Assembly (NCBI GenBank): GCA_028292565.1
Contig: JAQGMD010000194.1
Coordinates: 1 to 10,673, forward strand
Origin: Burkholderia sp.
GTDB lineage: Bacteria > Pseudomonadota > Gammaproteobacteria > Burkholderiales > Burkholderiaceae
Direction of reading: 5' to 3'
DNA: 10,673 nt
Shown here: positions 1 to 4,856 of the stretch, in pieces
How the letters are laid out: every line of letters starts with the position of its first letter
Position numbering within the stretch: position 1 is the first letter of the stretch
The notes under the pieces: model-generated
Database searches by the model: none
What the model was told of the DNA's origin: nothing
What the model saw: only the letters and a program-made list of their open reading frames with translations
Translations under genes and position numbers: made by a program

Positions 1-11
1 TCGGCTTCTTT

Positions 12-88
12 AGGCTCGTAGCTCAGCTGGTTAGAGCACTACCTTGACATGGTAGGGGTCGTTGGTTCGAGTCCAATCGAGCCTACCA
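12..88 (+). tRNA. tRNA-Val, anticodon GAC
   Basis: A full cloverleaf can be drawn. The 7-bp acceptor stem is 12-18 with 78-84, the D arm 21-24/34-37, and the anticodon stem 39-43/51-55 with loop TTGACAT, giving anticodon GAC at 46-48 (reads GUC and GUU valine codons). The T arm is 61-65/73-77 with loop TTCGAGT; its outermost pair is G-U. The discriminator is A85 and the CCA end is encoded (86-88). The promoter must lie left of the window. No clear terminator separates the tRNA from the thrS leader, so the two may share a primary transcript. Confidence 0.97.
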
Positions 89-123
89 ACGAACAGTAGT
101 ACATATGTAAGAGCGAGAAAGGC

Positions 124-184
124 ATCCCGGTTATGACACCGCGAACGACAACCGCAAAGGTATCGGGGCGACGCTAGTCGGGAT
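124..184 (+). promoter_or_regulatory. Long-loop stem enclosing the leader ORF
   Basis: ATCCCG (124-129) is complementary to CGGGAT (179-184). The pairing can extend outward past one mismatch through 118-122 with 186-190, and T's at 186-190 follow the inner stem. The loop contains almost the whole leader ORF. A small competing hairpin, CGAC-GCTA-GTCG (169-180), uses part of the same 3' arm and surrounds the TAG stop. A ribosome on the leader ORF would break the outer stem. These mutually exclusive folds fit a regulatory leader, but I cannot assign the antiterminator with confidence. Confidence 0.4.
133..177 (+). CDS. Candidate threonine-rich leader peptide of thrS
   Basis: A 14-codon ORF reads MTPRTTTAKVSGRR and ends at TAG (175-177). 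Threonine codons ACA, ACG, ACA and ACC are codons 2, 5, 6 and 7, four of the first seven. A purine-rich ribosome site, AGAAAGG (116-122), lies 10 bases before the ATG. The ORF sits in the leader of threonyl-tRNA synthetase and is followed 27 bases later by a hairpin plus eight T's. In known amino-acid attenuators a ribosome stalling on scarce-tRNA codons changes the leader fold and prevents termination. The inferred role here is to raise thrS expression when charged tRNA-Thr is low. The peptide itself would have no separate function. Translation is unproven, and chance Thr enrichment in a short ORF cannot be excluded. Confidence 0.62.
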   Translation: MTPRTTTAKVSGRR

Positions 185-204
185 CTTTTTCGTCATTGCA
201 TTGG

Positions 205-232
205 AAAAGCGCGGCTGGCCCGCGTTTTTTTT
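205..232 (+). terminator. Rho-independent terminator (attenuator) upstream of thrS
   Basis: CGCGG (210-214) pairs with CCGCG (220-224) around the loop CTGGC. Four A's and a G (205-209) can extend the stem against T's, and the T run is 225-232. It lies between the Thr-rich leader ORF and thrS, with no intact gene just upstream except the tRNA. It would therefore stop transcripts before thrS, as an attenuator does. CCGCG also occurs inside leader codons 3-4 (139-143), so that stretch could compete for the 5' arm of the terminator. Confidence 0.8.
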
Positions 233-265
233 CGTCCGCATTTTCTATCCTTCCAATAATCTAGC

Positions 266-285
266 GTCAGCGTAATCTCACTGAC
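266..285 (+). promoter_or_regulatory. Hairpin abutting the thrS ribosome site
   Basis: GTCAG (266-270) and CTGAC (281-285) form a perfect 5-bp stem around a 10-base loop that begins CGTAA. It ends 2 bases before the GGAG ribosome-binding site (288-291) of thrS. In E. coli, ThrRS represses its own mRNA by binding an operator hairpin that mimics the tRNA-Thr anticodon arm, with CGU in the loop. The CGU here, at the right place, is suggestive only: the loop is longer than an anticodon loop and the CGU is at its edge. Confidence 0.35.
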
Positions 286-297
286 ATGGAGCGCAAA

Positions 298-2205
298 ATG
301 GTATCAGTCCGACTTCCAGATGGTTCACAACGCCAGTTCGATGCACCGGTAACGGTCGCGCAAGTTGCATCCAGCATCGGCGCCGGCCTCGCAAAGGCCG
401 CGCTTGCCGGCAAAGTCGACGGCAAGCTGGTCGATACGTCTTACCTGATTGATCGCGATGCGGATCTGGCCATCGTCACCGACAAGGACGCCGAAGGACT
501 GGACGTGATTCGCCATTCGACCGCCCACTTGCTGGCCTATGCGGTGAAAGAATTATTCCCGGATGCGCAAGTGACCATCGGGCCGGTCATCGAAAACGGC
601 TTCTACTACGACTTTTCGTACAAGCGGCCATTCACCCCGGAAGACCTGCAGGCGATCGAAAAGAAAATGGCCGAACTGGCCAAGAAGGACGAGCTGGTTA
701 CCCGCAAGGTATTGCCACGCGACGAAGCGGTGGCGTACTTCAAGTCCATCGGCGAGGCATACAAGGCCGAGATCATCGAGTCGATTCCGGCGGACCAGGA
801 TGTCTCGCTGTACTCGGAGGGCAAGTTCACCGATCTGTGCCGCGGACCGCACGTGCCGTCGACCGGCAAGCTCAAGGTGTTCAAGCTGATGAAGCTGGCG
901 GGTGCGTACTGGCGCGGCGATTCAAAGAACGAAATGTTGCAGCGTGTGTACGGCACTGCCTGGGCGAAGAAGGAAGACCAGGAAGGGTATCTGCATATGC
1001 TGGAGGAAGCGGAAAAGCGCGATCACCGCAAGCTGGGCCGCGCACTGGACCTGTTCCATTTCCAGGATGAAGCTCCGGGCCTGATTTTCTGGCATCCGAA
1101 GGGCTGGACCATCTGGCAGCAGATTGAGCAGTACATGCGCCGCGTTTATCAGGAAAACGGCTATGAGGAAGTAAAGGCACCGCAGATTCTCGACAGGAGC
1201 CTTTGGGAAAAGACCGGCCACTGGGAAAACTATCGCGAAAACATGTTCGTGACCGAGTCCGAAAACCGGAATTACGCGCTCAAGCCGATGAATTGCCCGG
1301 GGCACGTGCAGATTTACAACTCCGGCATGCGCAGCTATCGCGAACTTCCTTTGCGCTACGGCGAGTTCGGCCAGTGCCACCGCAATGAACCGTCCGGCGC
1401 GTTGCATGGAATCATGCGGGTGCGCGGCTTTACCCAGGATGACGGGCATATTTTTTGTACCGAAGAACAGATTCAGGGTGAAGTGACGGCCTTCCACCAG
1501 CAAGCGATGCAGGTGTACAAGGATTTCGGATTTTCCGAAATTTCAATCAAGATCGCTTTGCGGCCGGACAGCCGTATCGGTTCGGACGAAACCTGGGATC
1601 GGGCGGAAGACACTCTGCGGTCGGCGCTACGCGCCTGCGGCGTGACCTGGGAAGAGTTGCCGGGTGAGGGTGCGTTCTACGGCCCGAAAATCGAATACCA
1701 CCTGAAGGACTCGCTGGGCCGTCCATGGCAGGTTGGCACCATGCAGGTCGATTTTTCGATGCCGGGGCGCCTCGGAGCGGAATATGTTGCGGATGACAAC
1801 ACCCGCAAGGTTCCGGTCATGTTGCACCGGGCGATAGTCGGGTCGATGGAACGGTTCGTCGGGATCCTGATCGAAAACCATGCTGGTGCGATGCCGCTGT
1901 GGCTGGCGCCTGTGCAGATTGCCATTTTGAATATCTCGGATGCGCAGGCTGACTATGCTCAAAGCGTCGCACAAAACCTGAAAAAACAAGGGTTTAGGGT
2001 TCATCTCGATTTGCGTAATGAGAAAATAACCTATAAAATACGCGAGCATTCAGTACAAAAGCTGCCTTATATCGTCGTCATCGGCGACAAGGAGCGGGAT
2101 GCAAACACAGTGGCCGTGCGAGCGCGGGGCAACGTCGATCTGGGTGTGATGCCCGTCGATGCATTGGTGGGCCGGCTGAAAAGCGAGGTCGAAACCAAAG
2201 CCTGA
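298..2205 (+). CDS. thrS: Threonyl-tRNA synthetase
   Basis: This cytoplasmic class II synthetase charges tRNA-Thr using ATP and threonine and edits mis-made Ser-tRNA-Thr. The product is 635 residues, close to the E. coli enzyme (642). An N-terminal TGS domain (about 1-62) is followed by the editing domain with HSTAH (H73, H77) and C181. The catalytic core has zinc ligands C333, H384 and H510, and the anticodon-binding domain starts near 537. All key residues are present. An ATG four codons upstream (286) is also open, but GGAG at 288-291 is spaced 6 bases from the ATG at 298, and family members usually begin MVSxRLPDGS, so I chose 298. The gene follows a long leader with a candidate attenuator and precedes infC by 60 bases. 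Base composition turns AT-rich near 1960-2070. Confidence 0.97.
   Translation: MVSVRLPDGSQRQFDAPVTVAQVASSIGAGLAKAALAGKVDGKLVDTSYLIDRDADLAIVTDKDAEGLDVIRHSTAHLLAYAVKELFPDAQVTIGPVIENGFYYDFSYKRPFTPEDLQAIEKKMAELAKKDELVTRKVLPRDEAVAYFKSIGEAYKAEIIESIPADQDVSLYSEGKFTDLCRGPHVPSTGKLKVFKLMKLAGAYWRGDSKNEMLQRVYGTAWAKKEDQEGYLHMLEEAEKRDHRKLGRALDLFHFQDEAPGLIFWHPKGWTIWQQIEQYMRRVYQENGYEEVKAPQILDRSLWEKTGHWENYRENMFVTESENRNYALKPMNCPGHVQIYNSGMRSYRELPLRYGEFGQCHRNEPSGALHGIMRVRGFTQDDGHIFCTEEQIQGEVTAFHQQAMQVYKDFGFSEISIKIALRPDSRIGSDETWDRAEDTLRSALRACGVTWEELPGEGAFYGPKIEYHLKDSLGRPWQVGTMQVDFSMPGRLGAEYVADDNTRKVPVMLHRAIVGSMERFVGILIENHAGAMPLWLAPVQIAILNISDAQADYAQSVAQNLKKQGFRVHLDLRNEKITYKIREHSVQKLPYIVVIGDKERDANTVAVRARGNVDLGVMPVDALVGRLKSEVETKA
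2011..2039 (+). promoter_or_regulatory. Possible sigma-70 promoter inside thrS for infC-rpmI-rplT
   Basis: TTGCGT (2011-2016) and TAAAAT (2034-2039) are spaced 17 bases apart. The -10 box matches consensus at 5 of 6 positions and the -35 at 3 of 6. It lies in a locally AT-rich stretch of an otherwise GC-rich gene, about 230 bases before the infC start. In E. coli, infC is also served by promoters within thrS, which supports the inference. Codon constraints could produce the same pattern by chance. Confidence 0.42.
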
Positions 2206-2219
2206 TCGAGGTAACTCGA
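2206..2219 (+). other. GNRA-capped hairpin right after the thrS stop
   Basis: TCGAG-GTAA-CTCGA is a perfect 5-bp stem with a GUAA tetraloop of the stable GNRA class, beginning at the base after the thrS stop codon. No T run follows, so it is not a terminator. It could affect mRNA stability or form part of the infC leader. Confidence 0.5.
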
Positions 2220-2252
2220 AGCGCAGGAGCACGGCTTAATTATTTTCTTCTT

Positions 2253-2268
2253 AAAGGAAACTACAATA
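2253..2268 (+). promoter_or_regulatory. infC ribosome site and ATA start codon
   Basis: AAAGGA (2253-2258) lies 7 bases before an ATA codon (2266-2268) that opens the reading frame of IF-3 as (M)[18 protein letters not shown]. The nearest ordinary start in frame, GTG at 2317, would remove conserved N-terminal residues and has no ribosome site. IF-3 genes often use rare starts (AUU in E. coli) because IF-3 itself rejects them, which gives autoregulation. Confidence 0.85.
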
Positions 2269-2787
2269 GCTACAGATAAGTCGCATCGGATCAACGGTGA
2301 AATTACAGCGCCACAAGTGCGTTTATCCGGGGTCGAGAACGAACCGATAGGTATCGTAAGTCTGGCTGATGCCTTCCGCATGGCGGAAGAAGCAAACGTG
2401 GATCTGGTGGAAATTGCGCCAACTGCGCAGCCGCCTGTATGCCGCCTGATGGACTATGGCAAGTTCAAATATCAGGAGCAGAAGAAGGCCCACGAAGCAA
2501 AGCTCAAGCAAAAGGTTATCCAGGTCAAGGAAGTTAAATTCCGTCCGGGTACCGATGATGGCGATTACAACATCAAGCTGCGCAACCTCATCAAGTTTCT
2601 GGATGAGGGTGACAAGACCAAGATCACCCTGCGTTTTCGTGGTCGCGAAATGGCGCACCAGGACATCGGTATGCGAGTGCTGGAGCGTTTGAAGTCTGAC
2701 CTGGAGCCGTACGGACAGGTCGAACAGTTTCCGAAGATGGAAGGTCGCCAGATGATCATGGTGCTGGCGCCCAAGAAGAAGAAATAA
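2266..2787 (+). CDS. infC: Translation initiation factor IF-3
   Basis: IF-3 binds the 30S subunit, keeps it apart from 50S, and checks the start codon and initiator tRNA. The 173-residue product matches the normal family length (about 170-180). The N-terminal domain runs to about residue 80, with RINGEI near its start and the signature around [15 protein letters not shown] basic helical linker follows ([18 protein letters not shown]), then the C-terminal domain with [13 protein letters not shown], ending in a lysine tail. Translation starts at ATA (see the start-site entry), so the gene is likely repressed by its own product. It sits 60 bases after thrS and before rpmI-rplT, the classic infC-rpmI-rplT order. 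An internal promoter in thrS may give it expression independent of the thrS attenuator. Confidence 0.96.
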   Translation: MATDKSHRINGEITAPQVRLSGVENEPIGIVSLADAFRMAEEANVDLVEIAPTAQPPVCRLMDYGKFKYQEQKKAHEAKLKQKVIQVKEVKFRPGTDDGDYNIKLRNLIKFLDEGDKTKITLRFRGREMAHQDIGMRVLERLKSDLEPYGQVEQFPKMEGRQMIMVLAPKKKK

Positions 2788-2842
2788 GCTTGACGCTAAA
2801 GGTTCGCACGGCTCGTTCATTCAGTGGGCGGGCCGCGCAATA

Positions 2843-2947
2843 GCAGGGAATCCAATTCCACTGCAAAACAAGTGAGAGCAGGCATCCAAGAGCAACGAAG
2901 TGTTGCCACCTGCAATCATGTTAAAAATGGAGCTGTCCACAGGACAG
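2843..2947 (+). promoter_or_regulatory. Structured rpmI leader, candidate L20 autoregulatory site
   Basis: The 168 bases between infC and rpmI contain three successive hairpins. The first is GCAG/CTGC (2843-2846/2861-2864) continued by GGAA/TTCC with one bulged A. The second is GCAGG/CCTGC (2878-2882/2909-2913) capped by GCAAC-GAAGT-GTTGC (2892-2906). The third is CTGTCC-ACA-GGACAG (2933-2947), ending 8 bases before the rpmI ATG. The third contains AGGA, the best ribosome site for rpmI, so translation could be gated by this fold. Ribosomal protein L20 is known to repress rpmI-rplT by binding leader RNA in E. coli and in Bacillus. The link here is inferred from position and structure. Confidence 0.5.
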
Positions 2948-2955
2948 ACATTGCT

Positions 2956-3153
2956 ATGCCTAAAATGAAAACGAAGAGCAGCGCCAAAAAGCGCTTCCGC
3001 GTACGTCCGGGCGGAACCGTCAAGCGCGGTCAAGCCTTCAAGCGTCACATCCTGACGAAGAAAACCACCAAGACCAAACGCCAGTTGCGCGGTGCCGCGG
3101 AAGTCCATGATACAAACATGGTCTCCGTTCGCGCGATGATGCCGTTCGCTTAA
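2956..3153 (+). CDS. rpmI: 50S ribosomal protein L35
   Basis: The product is a 65-residue, very basic protein beginning [20 protein letters not shown], the standard start of bacterial L35 (bL35, 64-66 residues). It ends with the typical [15 protein letters not shown] segment. L35 is part of the large ribosomal subunit. The frame is open upstream, but the ATG at 2956 gives the family start. The ribosome site is weak and appears to lie in a hairpin, which suits translational control by L20. rplT starts 18 bases after the stop, so the two are probably co-translated. Confidence 0.96.
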   Translation: MPKMKTKSSAKKRFRVRPGGTVKRGQAFKRHILTKKTTKTKRQLRGAAEVHDTNMVSVRAMMPFA

Positions 3154-3171
3154 CCTCACTAAGGAGCTACT

Positions 3172-3531
3172 ATGCCTAGAGTAAAACGTGGGGTAACAGC
3201 GCGTGCCCGTCACAAGAAAGTTCTTGACCAAGCCAAAGGCTACCGTGGTCGTCGCAGTACCGTATTCCGCATTGCCAAGCAGGCAGTCATGCGCGCCGGT
3301 CAGTATGCGTACCGCGACCGCCGCAACAAGAAGCGCGTATTCCGCGCACTGAGGATTACCCGTATCAACGCGGCGTCGCGTGAGCACGGCGTCACCTACA
3401 GCGTATTCATGAATGGCCTGAAAAAAGCTAACATCGAACTGGACCGTAAAGTCCTGGCCGATATGGCTGTGATGGACAAGCCGGCGTTTGCCGCGATTGT
3501 CAATCAGGTGAAGGCCAACATCGCTGCTTGA
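3172..3531 (+). CDS. rplT: 50S ribosomal protein L20
   Basis: L20 (bL20) binds 23S rRNA early in assembly of the large subunit. The product has 119 residues, normal for the family (117-119). The basic N-terminal extension starts [20 protein letters not shown] and carries the [28 protein letters not shown] block. The C-terminal globular part has [26 protein letters not shown] strong AAGGAG (3161-3166) lies 5 bases before the ATG. In other bacteria L20 is also the repressor of rpmI-rplT. The strong terminator 46 bases after the stop marks the end of this unit. Confidence 0.98.
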   Translation: MPRVKRGVTARARHKKVLDQAKGYRGRRSTVFRIAKQAVMRAGQYAYRDRRNKKRVFRALRITRINAASREHGVTYSVFMNGLKKANIELDRKVLADMAVMDKPAFAAIVNQVKANIAA

Positions 3532-3576
3532 GCGTTGTGAACGAATGCATCGCCTGACGGCGGTGCTACATTCCGG

Positions 3577-3614
3577 CGGGGCAAAGGTCTCACACCTGTG
3601 CCCCGTTTTGCTTT
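3577..3614 (+). terminator. Rho-independent terminator after rplT
   Basis: CGGGGCA (3577-3583) pairs perfectly with TGCCCCG (3599-3605). An inner AGGT/ACCT stem (3585-3588/3594-3597) closes the loop CTCAC. TTTTGCTTTT follows. It separates rplT from pheS. Unlike the thrS terminator, no leader ORF rich in the cognate amino acid precedes it, so I read it as an operon end (possibly leaky) rather than a Phe attenuator. Confidence 0.85.
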
Positions 3615-3627
3615 TCGACTTCCTTTT

Positions 3628-3654
3628 TTGATTTCCTTTTTCTGCCTCTATAGT
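3628..3654 (+). promoter_or_regulatory. Possible pheST promoter
   Basis: TATAGT (3649-3654) matches the -10 consensus at 5 of 6 positions. TTGATT (3628-3633) matches the -35 at 4 of 6, but the spacing of 15 bases is short. The pair lies between the rplT terminator and pheS, where a promoter is expected. A start near 3661 would leave a leader of about 25 bases. Confidence 0.45.
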
Positions 3655-3685
3655 CAAGGGTGGAAACCAAGGGCGAAAAAACCGC

Positions 3686-4702
3686 ATGAACTCCCTAGAA
3701 CAACTGGTAATCCAGGCACAGAACGATTTCTCGGCTGCGGAAGATGCCGCTGCATTGGAAAATGCCAAGGCAAAATACCTCGGTAAAACCGGACAAATCA
3801 CCGAGCAGATGAAGGGCCTGGGCAAACTGGCTCCGGAAGAACGCAAGGTGCAAGGCGCCGTCATCAACGCCGCCAAGGAGCGGATCGAAGCCTCACTCAA
3901 TGCATGTCGCGAGGCGCTCGCGAATGCGCAGATGCAGGCTCGCCTGAACGCGGAAGAAATCGATGTGACTTTGCCCGGCAGGGGTCGCAGCATCGGCGGT
4001 ATCCATCCGGTGATGCGTACCTGGCAGCGGGTCGAGGAGATCTTCGGATCGATCGGATTTGATGTCGCCGACGGCCCGGAAATCGAAACCGACTGGACCA
4101 ATTTCACCGCGTTGAACAGCCCGGAAAATCATCCGGCGCGCTCAATGCAGGATACGTTTTACATAGAGGGCAAGGACACGCAGGAGAAGCCGTTGCTGCT
4201 TCGTACCCATACCAGCCCGATGCAGGTGCGTTATGCCCGCATGAACAAGCCGCCCATCAAGGTTATCGCGCCGGGACGCACCTATCGCGTCGACAGCGAT
4301 GCGACTCATTCGCCGATGTTCCATCAGGTCGAGGGCCTGTGGATCGATGAAGACATCAGCTTCGCCGACTTGAAAGGCGTCTACCTGAATTTTGTGAAGG
4401 CGTTCTTTGAAACGGACGACTTGCAGGTACGTTTCCGCCCGTCGTATTTTCCGTTCACCGAACCCTCCGCCGAAATCGATATCGCATTTGGGAGCGGACC
4501 GCTGAAGGGCCGTTGGCTGGAAGTGTCCGGCGCGGGCCAGGTGCATCCGACCGTCGTGCGCAACATGGGACTCGACCCGGAAAAATACATCGGCTTCGCG
4601 TTCGGCTCCGGCCTCGAGCGCCTGACGATGCTGCGCTATGGCATTAACGATCTGCGCCTCTTCTATGAAGGCGATCTGCGCTTCCTGAAACAGTTCAATT
4701 AA
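3686..4702 (+). CDS. pheS: Phenylalanyl-tRNA synthetase, alpha subunit
   Basis: This is the catalytic subunit of the alpha2-beta2 enzyme that charges tRNA-Phe. The product has 338 residues (E. coli 327). The N-terminal helical, coiled-coil arm (about 1-90) contacts tRNA. The class II core follows, with motif 2 around [18 protein letters not shown] (198-214) and motif 3 around [11 protein letters not shown] (303-313). A305 corresponds to the E. coli Ala294 residue that sets the size of the Phe pocket. AAGGG (3669-3673) is the likely ribosome site, spaced 12 bases, somewhat long. pheT follows, but the 154-base gap between them is unusually large because of the repeat-like element at 4714-4832. 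Confidence 0.98.
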   Translation: MNSLEQLVIQAQNDFSAAEDAAALENAKAKYLGKTGQITEQMKGLGKLAPEERKVQGAVINAAKERIEASLNACREALANAQMQARLNAEEIDVTLPGRGRSIGGIHPVMRTWQRVEEIFGSIGFDVADGPEIETDWTNFTALNSPENHPARSMQDTFYIEGKDTQEKPLLLRTHTSPMQVRYARMNKPPIKVIAPGRTYRVDSDATHSPMFHQVEGLWIDEDISFADLKGVYLNFVKAFFETDDLQVRFRPSYFPFTEPSAEIDIAFGSGPLKGRWLEVSGAGQVHPTVVRNMGLDPEKYIGFAFGSGLERLTMLRYGINDLRLFYEGDLRFLKQFN

Positions 4703-4713
4703 AACTTGCCGGA

Positions 4714-4832
4714 ATTCCTCCCCTTCAAGGGGAGGTCAGGGTGGGGACCAAGGATAGTGCAATCCGTCTCCACGTCGGCCCTCCCATTGAAGGGGGAGGG
4801 TGAGAGCCTGATCTTCCCCTTTGGGGAGGAAT
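4714..4832 (+). repeat. Repeat-like element with terminal inverted repeats between pheS and pheT
   Basis: ATTCCTCCCC (4714-4723) is repeated in inverse form as GGGGAGGAAT (4823-4832), a perfect 10-base terminal inverted repeat. Three G/C-rich hairpins fill the element: CCTCCCCTT/AAGGGGAGG (4717-4735), CCCTCCC/GGGAGGG (4779-4800) and CTTCCCC/GGGGAGG (4813-4829, one G-U pair). The wording TCAAGGGGAGG followed by TCAGGGTGGGGA resembles dispersed palindromic intergenic repeats that I recall from many proteobacterial genomes. It encodes no protein. It lies inside a two-gene operon whose subunits must be made in equal amounts, yet leaves the pheT ribosome site (AAAGG, 4845-4849) intact. Copy number elsewhere in the genome cannot be seen here. 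Confidence 0.7.
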
Positions 4833-4856
4833 GTCCGAACATCCAAAGGTTTAACT

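Noticed and set aside
286..297. Upstream ATG at 286 as the thrS start.
   Set aside because: It lacks a ribosome site and adds MERK before the usual family N-terminus. The GGAG that overlaps it serves the ATG at 298.
2824..2955. In-frame extension of rpmI upstream to a GTG at 2824.
   Set aside because: The added residues are not L35-like, and the region folds into three hairpins typical of a leader.
3545..3631. Short ORF from ATG 3545 ending FDFLF before a TGA, overlapping the rplT terminator.
   Set aside because: It has no ribosome site, and the Phe codons fall after the terminator hairpin, so it cannot act as an attenuator leader in the usual way.
3598..3786. Phe-rich frame ([15 protein letters not shown]...) between the rplT terminator and pheS, resembling a pheM-type leader.
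   Set aside because: It starts at a GTG inside the terminator stem, has no ribosome site, runs into pheS out of frame, and has no terminator after it. Its Phe content follows from the T-rich tract downstream of the hairpin.
2821..4107. Long minus-strand open frame of 428 codons antisense to rpmI, rplT and pheS.
   Set aside because: It overlaps three certain genes on the other strand, its composition is that of an antisense shadow, and no family resemblance or ribosome site is evident.
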